64,000 nucleotides of DNA from Pseudomonas putida W15Oct28 (GTDB lineage: Bacteria > Pseudomonadota > Gammaproteobacteria > Pseudomonadales > Pseudomonadaceae): positions 145,739 to 209,738 of the forward strand of contig NZ_JENB01000006.1 in NCBI RefSeq assembly GCF_000708715.2, in the 5' to 3' direction. How positions within the stretch are numbered: position 1 is the stretch's first letter; each line of letters begins with the position of its first letter. A program made the position numbers and the translations under genes. Below, piece after piece: positions 1-8,539 of this stretch. Under the pieces are notes generated by a model. The model searched no databases. It had not been told where the DNA came from and saw only the letters and a program-made list of their open reading frames with translations.

Positions 1-35
1 CAGCGGCCCCCGGTGTCGATTCAGATTATTAACTG

Positions 36-1595
36 TCAGCCCAGGAACAGCTTGTACGCCGGGTTGTCAGTCTCATCCCAATACCGATACCCCATCTCGT
101 CCAGCGCCAACGGCAAGCCCGCCAACTCATCCCCCGGCACCTCCAGCGCGGCAAACACCCGAGCCTCCGCCGCACCGTGGTTGCGGTAATGGAACAGGCT
201 GATGTTCCAGCGCTTGCCCAACCGTTCCAGGAAGCCCAGCAATGCCCCTGGGCGCTCGGGGAACTCGAAGCGCAGCACCCGCTCATCAGCACCCGGCGCA
301 GCGTGGCCACCCACGGTATGGCGCACATGCAGTTTGGCCAGCTCGTTGTCGGTCAGGTCCAGCACGCTGTAACCCTGCTCGCGCAGGTTGGCCAGCAACT
401 GGTCACGCGGGTCGTGCACAGGGTGAGTCTGCACCCCGACGAACAGTCGCGCTTCCTTGCCCGGGTAATAGCGGTAGTTGAATTCGGTGATCTGCCGCTT
501 GCCCAGCGCCTGGCAGAAGGCGCGGAAGCTGCCCGGCTGCTCGGGGATGGTCACGGCGATGATCGCCTCGCGCTGCTCGCCCAGTTCGGCTCGCTCGGCC
601 ACATGGCGCAGTCGGTCAAAATTGACGTTTGCCCCGGAATCAATGGCTACCAGGGTCTGCCCCTGCACGCCATCGCGTGCCACGTACTTCTTGATCCCGG
701 CCACGGCCAGGGCACCGGACGGCTCGGTGATAGAGCGGGTATCGTCGTAGATGTCCTTGATCGCCGCGCACAGCTCGTCACTGCTGACGGTCACCACTTC
801 ATCGACAAAATGCCGGCACAGCTCGAAACAGTGGGCGCCGATCTGCGCCACCGCCACACCGTCGGCGAAGGTGCCGACCTGGGGCAGGATCACCCGCTCA
901 CCGGCAGCCATGGCGGCCTGCAGGCAGTTGGAGTCCTCCGGTTCGACGCCGATCACCTTCACCTCGGGGCGCAGGTACTTCACGTACGCGGCGATGCCGG
1001 CGATCAGCCCGCCGCCGCCCACCGGTACGAAGATAGCGTCCAGCGCGCCCGGGCGCTGACGCAGGATTTCCATGGCCACGGTGCCCTGCCCGGCGATCAC
1101 GTCCGGGTCATCGAACGGCGGTACAAAGGTGGCGCCTTCGCTGTCTGCCAGCTTCAGCGCGTGGGCCAGGGCATGCGGGAAGCTCTCACCGTGCAGCACC
1201 ACATGCCCGCCGCGCGAACGCACCCCTTCCACCTTCAGTGACGGCGTGGTGGTCGGCATGACGATGGTGGCCTTCAGGCCCAGGTGTGACGCCGCCAGGG
1301 CCACGCCCTGGGCATGGTTGCCCGCCGAGGCGGTGATCACCCCACGCTCGCGTTGCACAGCACTCAGGCGTGACAGACGGGTATAGGCGCCGCGGATCTT
1401 GAACGAGAAGGTGGGCTGCAGGTCTTCGCGCTTGAGCAACACCTGGTTACCCAGGCTGGCCGACAGTGCAGGCGCGGCTTGCAGCGGCGTTTCGATGGCC
1501 AGGTCGTACACCGGCGCGGCCAGAATGCGCCGCACCTGCTCCGACAGCAGTTGCTGGGGGGTGACGGTGGTACGAGGGACGCTGAAGCTGGTCAT
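36..1595 (-). CDS. ilvA: Threonine ammonia-lyase, biosynthetic (long form)
   Basis: This cytoplasmic PLP enzyme deaminates L-threonine to 2-oxobutyrate, the first committed step of isoleucine synthesis. The 519-residue product shows the PLP-lysine motif SFKIRGAY (K66), the SAGNHAQGVA loop and the glycine-rich phosphate cradle GGGGLIAG. Two ACT-like regulatory domains occupy roughly residues 335-515, which is the length of the isoleucine-feedback-regulated form rather than the short catabolic TdcB form. The ATG at 1595 is preceded by AAGGAG at good spacing. Upstream on the same strand lie an isoleucine-rich leader peptide and a terminator hairpin, so transcription attenuation is the likely control. 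The gene ends 35 bases from the window edge. Confidence 0.96.
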   Translation of the reverse strand: MTSFSVPRTTVTPQQLLSEQVRRILAAPVYDLAIETPLQAAPALSASLGNQVLLKREDLQPTFSFKIRGAYTRLSRLSAVQRERGVITASAGNHAQGVALAASHLGLKATIVMPTTTPSLKVEGVRSRGGHVVLHGESFPHALAHALKLADSEGATFVPPFDDPDVIAGQGTVAMEILRQRPGALDAIFVPVGGGGLIAGIAAYVKYLRPEVKVIGVEPEDSNCLQAAMAAGERVILPQVGTFADGVAVAQIGAHCFELCRHFVDEVVTVSSDELCAAIKDIYDDTRSITEPSGALAVAGIKKYVARDGVQGQTLVAIDSGANVNFDRLRHVAERAELGEQREAIIAVTIPEQPGSFRAFCQALGKRQITEFNYRYYPGKEARLFVGVQTHPVHDPRDQLLANLREQGYSVLDLTDNELAKLHVRHTVGGHAAPGADERVLRFEFPERPGALLGFLERLGKRWNISLFHYRNHGAAEARVFAALEVPGDELAGLPLALDEMGYRYWDETDNPAYKLFLG

Positions 1596-1642
1596 CGATG
1601 ACTCCTTGGCTTTTTTATGTTGCCCAGGAGTCAGAGAGAAAA

Positions 1643-1663
1643 AACCCGCCTCCAGGGCGGGTT
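1643..1663 (-). terminator. Attenuator terminator hairpin of ilvA
   Basis: On the minus strand AACCCGCC, loop CTGGA, GGCGGGTT is followed by a run of T residues (1632-1644). It is a strong intrinsic terminator placed between the leader peptide (stop at 1679) and the ilvA start (1595), so it must be bypassed for ilvA expression. Confidence 0.9.
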
Positions 1664-1688
1664 AGGTGCACGTACGCGCTAGCCCGCC
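1656..1688 (-). promoter_or_regulatory. Predicted antiterminator of the ilvA attenuator
   Basis: On the minus strand GGCGGGCTAG (1688-1679, over the leader stop codon) can pair with CTAACCCGCC (1665-1656) with one mismatch. The second segment contains the left arm of the terminator, so the two structures are mutually exclusive. A ribosome stalled at the upstream Ile codons would leave the first segment free and favour antitermination. A ribosome reaching the TAG would cover it and favour termination. Confidence 0.8.
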
Positions 1689-1741
1689 AAGCTGATAATG
1701 GCGGTAATAATAATGGCGTTCACATGCGGGAATGTATTCAT
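1679..1741 (-). CDS. ilvA leader peptide (attenuation)
   Basis: This small ORF encodes 20 residues, MNTFPHVNAIIITAIISLAG, then TAG. Five of its codons are Ile (ATT or ATC), in runs III and II, with Thr, Val and Leu also present; this is what a branched-chain amino-acid leader looks like. It sits directly before competing antiterminator and terminator hairpins and 84 bases upstream of ilvA. No Shine-Dalgarno is visible before the ATG (the preceding bases are TTCCTACCCC). The best promoter places the transcript start only a couple of bases upstream, so the leader may be translated as a leaderless mRNA. Its role is to sense charged tRNA-Ile by ribosome stalling. Confidence 0.85.
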   Translation of the reverse strand: MNTFPHVNAIIITAIISLAG

Positions 1742-1749
1742 GGGGTAGG

Positions 1750-1779
1750 AACTTAGCCGTTAGTGCGGCACAAAGTCAA
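1750..1779 (-). promoter_or_regulatory. Candidate sigma-70 promoter of ilvA leader
   Basis: On the minus strand TTGACT (1779-1774) and TAAGTT (1755-1750) are separated by 18 bases. The -35 box overlaps the stop codon of the PACE gene. The predicted start would be at about 1743, next to the leader ATG at 1741. Confidence 0.45.
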
Positions 1780-2207
1780 CACTTGGCCTGCTGCGCCGAA
1801 AGCGGCACATCGAACACCTTGTCGAACCCCCACTGGAAGGCAAAGGCGTAAACAAAGAAGAACACGAACAACGCCAGGTTGGTCAGCAGTGCCGCCCACA
1901 GGCTCACATCCAGCCAGTACGCCACCAGTGGCAGCAAGATCACCACCAGCCCGCCCTCGAAGCCCAAGGCATGCAGCAAGCGCCGCAGGAAGGTGCGCTC
2001 ACGTTTGTGCTGGCGTGCTTCCCAGCGCTCGAACACCCAGTTGTAGCCCATGTTCCAGCTCATCGCGATGCCCGACATCAGCACCGACAAGATGGCCGAC
2101 TGCGCCATGCCGGCGCCAAACGCCAGCTCTAGCACAGGCGCCACGCAGGCGACGGCGATGGCTTCGTAAAGAATGGCCTGGACGATCTTGCGGGCCTTGC
2201 CTTGCAT
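1776..2207 (-). CDS. PACE-family small multidrug efflux protein
   Basis: The protein has 143 residues, four hydrophobic segments and the tandem bacterial transmembrane pair layout of the PACE (AceI-like) efflux family, which exports biocides such as chlorhexidine and also short diamines. Glu15 in LYEAIAV of the first helix matches the essential membrane glutamate of AceI. The reading frame stays open further upstream, but the ATG at 2207 gives the family's usual N-terminus (MQGKARK) and length. A weak AGGGAA lies before it. It is divergent from nfrB, with about 190 bases between them. Substrates cannot be deduced from sequence. Confidence 0.85.
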   Translation of the reverse strand: MQGKARKIVQAILYEAIAVACVAPVLELAFGAGMAQSAILSVLMSGIAMSWNMGYNWVFERWEARQHKRERTFLRRLLHALGFEGGLVVILLPLVAYWLDVSLWAALLTNLALFVFFFVYAFAFQWGFDKVFDVPLSAQQAKC

Positions 2208-2398
2208 GTTCAGTTCCCTGGGTAGACGACCCGTAAAGCTACAATATGTCGCACACAAGAAAAAGCCGAAATTTGGACAACGGCGCGTTCGGCTGCTTGT
2301 ATCTATCCCGTACAAACAGCGACATCTCGTACAACTTGGTCGAGGGAACCGAGCGAGGATAAGACGATGCTCCACTGCCCCCTGCCGGTGACTGCTGC

Positions 2399-4573
2399 AT
2401 GAGCCTGGCATTCATCGATTTTCTCACCTATGTGCTGTTCGGCCTGAAGATACTGGCCATCACCCTCGCCTCGCTGATGTTCCTGCTGGGCCTGGACGAC
2501 CTGTTCATCGACCTGTGCTACTGGGGCCGCAAGCTGATCCGGCGCTTTCGCGTGTATGACAAGTACGAGAAGGCCGACGAGAAGCGCCTGTACGAAGTCC
2601 CGGAAAAACCCCTGGCCATCATGGTCCCGGCCTGGAACGAAGTGGGCGTGGTCGGCGAAATGGCGCGCCTGGCGGCCTCCACCATCGACTACGAGAACTA
2701 CCAGATTTTCGTCGGCACCTACCCCAACGACCCGCAAACCCAGGCCGACGTCGACGCGGTGTGCCTGCACTACCCCAACGTGCACAAGGTGGTGTGTGCA
2801 CGCCCTGGCCCCACCAGCAAGGCCGACTGCCTGAACAACATCATCGACGCCCTGCTGCGCTTCCAGCAGGATGCTGGCATCGAGTTCGCCGGTTTCATCC
2901 TGCATGACGCCGAAGACGTGATCTCGCCCATGGAATTGCGCCTGTTCAACTACCTGCTGCCGAACAAGGACATGATCCAGATCCCGGTTTACCCCTACGC
3001 ACCGGAATGGAAAGGTTTCACCGCCGGCCACTATGTCGACGAATTTGCCGAAAACCACGGCAAGGACGTCATCGTCCGCGAAGCGCTGACCGGCCAGGTG
3101 CCCAGTGCAGGTGTCGGCACCTGCTTCAGCCGCCGCGCCATCAGCGCGCTGCTGGAGGACGGCGACGGCATTGCCTTTGACGTACAGAGCCTCACCGAGG
3201 ACTACGACATTGGCTTTCGCCTGAAGCAAAAGGGCATGAAGTGCATATTCGCCCGCTATTCCATCACCGACCCGGCGCTGACCCTGAAGCAGGAATGGCG
3301 CCCGGGCATGAGCCGGGAATTCTCCCAGGTGATCTGCGTGCGCGAGCACTTCCCGCGTGACTGGCAGCATGCCATCCGGCAGAAGTCACGGTGGATCGTC
3401 GGTATCGTGTTCCAGGGCACCAGCAACCTCGGCTGGAGTCGCAAGGGCGCACTCAACTACTTCCTCTGGCGCGACCGCCGCGGGCTGTTCGCCTACCTGC
3501 TGAGCTTCTTGGTCAACTTGTTGCTGCTGGTGTTGCTGGCCATGTGGCTGGTCACGGTGATTGCGCCGAACTCGTGGCGCTTCATGTCGATCCTCAGCGA
3601 CAGCTGGCTGCTGTCTACCCTGCTGTGGCTGAACGGGCTGATGCTGTTCAATCGCCTGTTCCAGCGCGGCTGGTTCGTCACCCGTTTCTATGGCATCGGC
3701 GAAGGCCTGCTGTCGGCACCGCGGATGATGTGGAGCAACTTCGTCAACTTCTTCGCCAACCTGCGTGCCCTGCGCCAGGTGATGGAAATGGGCGACTCGC
3801 GGCGCGTGGCCTGGGACAAGACCACCCATGAATTCCCCGCCATCGCCGCCCCTGCCCGCACGCCGCTGGGCCAGCGCCTGGTGGCCAAAGGGCTGATCAG
3901 TGACGAGCAACTGCAACAGGCAATCACCAGCCCGGTACGCCGGCGCCTGGGCCGCGAACTGCTGCTGCGCGGCTGGGTGAACAGCGAACAGCTGGTGGCG
4001 ACCCTGGCCGAGCAGCTGGACCTGCCCTGGGCACCGCTGAACCCGTTCAAGCTCGACCCACAACTGATTGCCACGCTGCCACGCAAACTGGCGACGCACT
4101 ATGGCGTGCTGCCCGTTGCCGAAGACGGCGACACGCTGATTCTAGCCAGCGAAAGCCCGGTCAGCCAGGTGTCGCTGGGGGTGATCAGCCGCTACCTGAA
4201 ACGCCCGGTCCGCGTGCGCCTGGCGCCTCAGGGCCGGGTAACCCTGGGGCTGCGCTACCACTACCCAAGCCCCTGGCAGAAGCCTGAAACCCGCGACATG
4301 CTGGCCATCCTCGAACGCCATCAGGACGATGAAGCGCTGCTGGAGCGTGTCAGCCACCACCAGGTCATGCTCGGCACCCTGTTGCAGGTGCGCGGCATGG
4401 TCCCGGTCACCCTGTTCAACCAGGCACTGATCGACTTCGACCCCGAGCGCCAGAGCCTGGGCGAGCACCTGATCGCCCGCGGCATCATCACCGAACAGGT
4501 GTTGCAACAGGCGCTCGTTGAGCAGGCCAGCGAGCAGCAGGCCGCCCTTGATCTGATCCGGGAGGTGGCATGA
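2399..4573 (+). CDS. nfrB: NfrB-like glycosyltransferase with C-terminal c-di-GMP-binding MshEN domain
   Basis: This inner-membrane family-2 glycosyltransferase has 724 residues. It carries an N-terminal membrane segment (about 8-30), a GT2 catalytic domain (about 70-330, with HDAEDV, LTEDYD and QKSRW) and further membrane helices at about 365-430. The C-terminal part (about 490-620) holds repeated LG-x2-L-x3-G-x6-L motifs typical of MshEN, the c-di-GMP-binding domain shared with type II secretion ATPases. In E. coli, NfrB with NfrA makes and exports a surface glycan used by phage N4, activated locally by a diguanylate cyclase. Here the stop overlaps the nfrA start (ATGA), and a GGDEF gene closes the cluster. 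Confidence 0.9.
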   Translation: MSLAFIDFLTYVLFGLKILAITLASLMFLLGLDDLFIDLCYWGRKLIRRFRVYDKYEKADEKRLYEVPEKPLAIMVPAWNEVGVVGEMARLAASTIDYENYQIFVGTYPNDPQTQADVDAVCLHYPNVHKVVCARPGPTSKADCLNNIIDALLRFQQDAGIEFAGFILHDAEDVISPMELRLFNYLLPNKDMIQIPVYPYAPEWKGFTAGHYVDEFAENHGKDVIVREALTGQVPSAGVGTCFSRRAISALLEDGDGIAFDVQSLTEDYDIGFRLKQKGMKCIFARYSITDPALTLKQEWRPGMSREFSQVICVREHFPRDWQHAIRQKSRWIVGIVFQGTSNLGWSRKGALNYFLWRDRRGLFAYLLSFLVNLLLLVLLAMWLVTVIAPNSWRFMSILSDSWLLSTLLWLNGLMLFNRLFQRGWFVTRFYGIGEGLLSAPRMMWSNFVNFFANLRALRQVMEMGDSRRVAWDKTTHEFPAIAAPARTPLGQRLVAKGLISDEQLQQAITSPVRRRLGRELLLRGWVNSEQLVATLAEQLDLPWAPLNPFKLDPQLIATLPRKLATHYGVLPVAEDGDTLILASESPVSQVSLGVISRYLKRPVRVRLAPQGRVTLGLRYHYPSPWQKPETRDMLAILERHQDDEALLERVSHHQVMLGTLLQVRGMVPVTLFNQALIDFDPERQSLGEHLIARGIITEQVLQQALVEQASEQQAALDLIREVA

Positions 4574-7500
4574 AGCCGCGCTTTTCCCTCACTTTCGCTG
4601 GCCTGTTGCTGTGCTCCGCCGCGCTGCCTGCCGCCGCCTCGGCGCCGATGACCGACTTTCAGCGGTTCACCAGCTTCCCGTTCATGGACCGCGGCTACCG
4701 TGAGGCCAAGAAAGACAACTGGGCCGAGGTTGAGCGCCTGACCCGCCACGTGCTGGGCCGGGTGCCGAACAACGACGAGGCCCGCGCACTGCTGGTAGAA
4801 GCCCTTGCCCATCAACGCCGCTACAAGGAAGCCGAAGCGCTGGCCGGGCAACTCGACGGCAGCCCCGAATACGCAGACGCCCTGCTCGAACTGCGCCTGA
4901 CCTGGATCGAACAGGACCCACCGCCGGCCAGCCAAGTGGAACAATGGCTGGCCGCCAGTGAGGGTAATCAACGCGTGCGCCTGTGGCAGGCCTACAGCCT
5001 GAGCCTGGCCAAATTCGGCGGTGCGGGCAAGGCGCTGGACTGGCTCAGCCAGTTGCCGCCCAGGGATGACGGCCAGGTATTGCGCCTGGTCCGGGCCAAC
5101 TTCGCCGAACAACTGCGCAACTGGAAAGAAACCATCGAGCAACTGCAACCGCTCGCCGACAAGGGCCAGTTGCCCGCCGAAGACTGGCAACGCCTGGCCA
5201 ATGCCTATGTCCAGCAGGTGGATGAAAAAGGGTTGAACAAACTGCTGGCCAGCGCGCCCTCCCCTCAAGCAGCTGACCAGGCGCGCCTGGCCATGGCCAA
5301 CCGCGCCATCGCCGTGGGCCACAACCAGCAAGCCCAGCGCTGGTTGCAGTCGCTGCCGCCCGATCAGCTGAATCAACCTGACCAGCGCCAGCAACTGTGG
5401 GAGCTGGCCCGCAAAGGCGACGATGCAGCGCTGGTGCGCCGCCTGAGCAACGACCTGCAACGCCCCTGCCTGGACACCGTCGACTGGTTGTCACGCCATG
5501 ACCCGGACCTGGCCCGCGAACAGTTCAAAGGCTGCACACCCACTACCGACGCACGCGCCTACGCCGTGCTCAAGCAACGCCTGTATGGCGACCCGCCGCA
5601 ACCCCCACAACCGCGCACAGCCAGCGAATGGGAAAACCGCTACCGGCAAAGTGGCGACCTGGCCGCACTGGATCAATCCACCTTCCTGCTGGTGGAACAG
5701 GGCCAGACCGGACACGCCCGGCAACTGCTGGAACAGGCCTACGACCGCCGTCAGGGCCGCCTCAGCCCATCGCTGCTGCAGCGCCTGGGCAACCTGTATG
5801 CCCGCAACGACGGGCCGCTGGACAGCCACCGCATGCTCGGCCTGATCCCCCGAGTCGATGCCAATACCCGTGCCCAGTTGCTCGGCCGCCTGGCCGAGGC
5901 AGGCCAGTGCGACGCCGTGCGCCAGGCGGTACCGGCCACACCCCGCGAGCCCGGCCAGTACCGCGCCCTGGGCCGCTGCGCCATGCCCGACCAACCCGGT
6001 GAAGCGGTGGTCTACTACCAGGCCGCCGAGCGCCTGGGCGACGCCGGCAACCGCCTGCCGTTGGCCTATGCACTTGAAGCAGCCGGCGATTCCGAAGCCG
6101 CACTGCCCATCTGGCGCAGCCTGCCGGACAGCGCCTGGACCGACAACGCCCGCCTCACGGCCGCCGGGGGCGCGCTGAACGCAGGCGACGCTTATGCGGC
6201 CCGCCGCTATTGGGACGCCGCCGCGCACCACAGCGCCGATGACTGGGCACTGGGCGCGGCCATTGCCCAGCGCCAGGGCGATTACCAGGCGGCCTTGGGT
6301 TTCCAGCGCCAAGCCTTGGCAAGCAGCCCACGGGCCGACCACTACTACGCGGCCGCCAGCACCGCGCAACTGGCCGGCGACAGTGCGCAGAGCATGACCT
6401 GGCTCGCCGACGCCGTGCGCCTGGCCCCCGATCAGCCGCGCTACCGCGCCGATTACGGCATGCGCCTGGCTGGCTCGACAGACAAAACCCAGCGCCGCCA
6501 GTCGATCCCCTACCTGGAGCGTGCCACCCACGACTTCCCCGAGGATTATCGCCTCGGCGAAACCCTGGCCTTGCGCTACGACGAAGCCGAAGACAGCGCC
6601 TCGGCACGCCGCGAACTGCGCCGCATCCTCGATGTGGAGCAGAACCTGGTCGACGGTGACGACGAATACGGCAGCCTGGAAGCCCGCAAATACCGCCAGC
6701 GCCGTGCCCACGAAAGCCTGTCACGGCGTGACACCATCACCTTGGCCAGTACCTGGTCACCCGCCGGCACCTCGACCAACGACAAGTTCCTCGACAACGG
6801 CCAGCGCAGTGGCAGCTCCCGCCGCGCCCAGTCGCAGAACGTGCAACTGGCCATGTGGGACCATGCCCTGGGCGAAGAACCCAGCCGCAACGGCAGCACC
6901 CTGTCGGTGTATGGCCGGGTGCTGTTCGGTGGCCAGAGCCGAACCGACTATGCGCAAAGCATGGGTACCGGGGTCGGCCTGCGTTACAAGCCGCTCGGCC
7001 AGGCCAACCTCAACCTGTACGCCGAGCTGTACCACCAGCGGCAGATCGACGAAGCCCATTACCGCGCCCTGAGCCTTGGCCAGTTGCTGAGCCCGGCCAA
7101 GGTCGGCGGCAACTGGGGCGACCTGCGCCACCACGCCGAATCGAGCAACGACCTGCTGTTGCGCGCCACCGCCTCGTTCCTTGATCAAGGCGACTGGCGC
7201 AATGACTGGCGTGTGGATGAAGACAACTGGAACGAGCGCTTCCTCTACCTTGACGCTGCCTGGTGGACCCGCGCCGGCGACCACGCCTGGCTGTCGCGCT
7301 ACCAGCAAGGCCATGCCTGGAAACTACCCGGCAGCTCGCCGCAAACCCTCATGCCCTATGGCTTTGTCGAGTTCTCCAGCCAGGACCCGAGCAACGACTG
7401 GCGCCAGGACGCCCGGGCGGGGGTTGGCGTGCGCTGGCAATGGTGGTTCGATGACGACCGCTACAACGCCTATCGCGGCTCGCTGAAAGTACGTGCCGAG

Positions 7501-7575
7501 TACCAGCAGTCGCTGGGCGGCAATCTTTACGAGCGCGCCAACGGCGTGCTGGTCGGTGCGGAGATGACCTTCTGA
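4570..7575 (+). CDS. nfrA: NfrA-like outer-membrane TPR/beta-barrel protein (phage N4 receptor type)
   Basis: The product has 1001 residues and a Sec signal peptide (cleavage near ASA at about residue 25). A long helical tetratricopeptide-like region follows, and the C-terminal third is rich in aromatic and polar alternation and ends in a final phenylalanine, as expected for an outer-membrane barrel. This is the architecture of E. coli NfrA and of PgaA/BcsC-type polysaccharide exporters. It starts inside the last codons of nfrB and its stop overlaps the next start (TGATG), so the three genes are translationally coupled. The likely role is export of the NfrB-made glycan across the periplasm and outer membrane. 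Confidence 0.88.
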   Translation: MKPRFSLTFAGLLLCSAALPAAASAPMTDFQRFTSFPFMDRGYREAKKDNWAEVERLTRHVLGRVPNNDEARALLVEALAHQRRYKEAEALAGQLDGSPEYADALLELRLTWIEQDPPPASQVEQWLAASEGNQRVRLWQAYSLSLAKFGGAGKALDWLSQLPPRDDGQVLRLVRANFAEQLRNWKETIEQLQPLADKGQLPAEDWQRLANAYVQQVDEKGLNKLLASAPSPQAADQARLAMANRAIAVGHNQQAQRWLQSLPPDQLNQPDQRQQLWELARKGDDAALVRRLSNDLQRPCLDTVDWLSRHDPDLAREQFKGCTPTTDARAYAVLKQRLYGDPPQPPQPRTASEWENRYRQSGDLAALDQSTFLLVEQGQTGHARQLLEQAYDRRQGRLSPSLLQRLGNLYARNDGPLDSHRMLGLIPRVDANTRAQLLGRLAEAGQCDAVRQAVPATPREPGQYRALGRCAMPDQPGEAVVYYQAAERLGDAGNRLPLAYALEAAGDSEAALPIWRSLPDSAWTDNARLTAAGGALNAGDAYAARRYWDAAAHHSADDWALGAAIAQRQGDYQAALGFQRQALASSPRADHYYAAASTAQLAGDSAQSMTWLADAVRLAPDQPRYRADYGMRLAGSTDKTQRRQSIPYLERATHDFPEDYRLGETLALRYDEAEDSASARRELRRILDVEQNLVDGDDEYGSLEARKYRQRRAHESLSRRDTITLASTWSPAGTSTNDKFLDNGQRSGSSRRAQSQNVQLAMWDHALGEEPSRNGSTLSVYGRVLFGGQSRTDYAQSMGTGVGLRYKPLGQANLNLYAELYHQRQIDEAHYRALSLGQLLSPAKVGGNWGDLRHHAESSNDLLLRATASFLDQGDWRNDWRVDEDNWNERFLYLDAAWWTRAGDHAWLSRYQQGHAWKLPGSSPQTLMPYGFVEFSSQDPSNDWRQDARAGVGVRWQWWFDDDRYNAYRGSLKVRAEYQQSLGGNLYERANGVLVGAEMTF

Positions 7576-8414
7576 TGCGTGCGATCCTCGCCTTCTGCCT
7601 GCTTGCCCTGTGCCTGCCCGCCACAGCCGACCAGCGCCTGTTCTACCAACCCCTCAACCGCGACGCCAAAGTCACCCCCGCCCAGTGGCAACAACTGTGG
7701 CATGCCACCGTGGCCCAGGGGGGGAAAACCCTGATCGTGCAATGGAGCGCCTATGGCGACAGCGACTTCGGCGGCGCCCAGGGCTGGCTGGCCAACAGCC
7801 TGCGCAGCGCACGTGCCCAAGGCCTGCAGGTGGTGCTGGGGCTGTACATGGACCCCGCCTACTACCAGCGCCTGGAAGAACTGGACGGCGAGGGCCTGAA
7901 CAGCTATTGGAAAGCGCAACTGGGGCGCTCACTCACCCAGTACCAGCAACTGCGCCAAGCCTGGCAATTGCCGGTGGAGGGCTGGTACCTTCCCATGGAG
8001 CTGGACGACCAGCATTTTCGCGACCCCGCGCGGCGCGAAGCGCTGTTCAGCCAGTTACAGGCCTTCAACCGCCAACTGGACAAGCCTCTGCACATCAGTG
8101 CCTTCAGCGCAGGCAAGCTGTCGCCCCGGGTCAATGCCGCCTGGCTGGATCAACTGGCAGGCCTGGGCTTGAGTGTGTGGTGGCAGGATGGCGCCGGGAC
8201 TGGTCGATTGCCGCCGTTGGTTCGCCAGGGTTACGAACAGGCCTTGCCGTGCCGGATAGGTGTGGTGCGCGAGGCGTTCCGCCAGGTGAGTGCGCCAGGT
8301 CAGGCATTCAGGGCTGAACCTGCCGAACCGAAGCTGGCCAGCGGGTGCCATGCCGAGGCAGTGTTTGCCTTGCGCTACCGGCCTTGGGCCCAGAAGGTTC
8401 TGCCACAGAATTGA
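7575..8414 (+). CDS. Secreted DUF4434-type protein, possible glycan hydrolase
   Basis: The protein has 279 residues with a clear signal peptide (cleavage after ATA at about residue 18). The body resembles DUF4434 proteins, which adopt a TIM-barrel fold related to glycoside hydrolases. Segments such as LIVQWSAYG, VVLGLYMDP and GWYLPMELDD have the spacing of successive barrel strands with acidic ends. Its start overlaps the nfrA stop. Polysaccharide exporters usually carry a periplasmic trimming hydrolase, as with PgaB and BcsZ, so the inferred job is processing of the NfrB glycan. No catalytic residue has been proven here. Confidence 0.72.
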   Translation: MRAILAFCLLALCLPATADQRLFYQPLNRDAKVTPAQWQQLWHATVAQGGKTLIVQWSAYGDSDFGGAQGWLANSLRSARAQGLQVVLGLYMDPAYYQRLEELDGEGLNSYWKAQLGRSLTQYQQLRQAWQLPVEGWYLPMELDDQHFRDPARREALFSQLQAFNRQLDKPLHISAFSAGKLSPRVNAAWLDQLAGLGLSVWWQDGAGTGRLPPLVRQGYEQALPCRIGVVREAFRQVSAPGQAFRAEPAEPKLASGCHAEAVFALRYRPWAQKVLPQN

Positions 8415-8423
8415 GTCGCCAGG

Positions 8424-8507
8424 CCCGGCCTCTTCGCAGCACAAGGCTGCTCCTACAGGTATCGCACGTCTCCTGTAGGAGCAGCCTTGTGCTGCGAAAG
8501 GGCCGGA
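8424..8507. repeat. REP inverted pair
   Basis: Two head-to-head copies of the Pseudomonas REP variant with core GCAGCACAAGGCTGCTCC (second copy inverted) lie between the DUF4434 gene and the GGDEF gene. Confidence 0.85.
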
Positions 8508-8539
8508 CCTGGCAAAGCAGTACTCCCAGGAGTTCACCC

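Noticed and set aside
8424..8507. Possible CRISPR or tRNA signals in the palindromic intergenic repeats
   Set aside because: The repeats are paired Pseudomonas REPs without regular spacers; no cloverleaf or array was found anywhere in the window.
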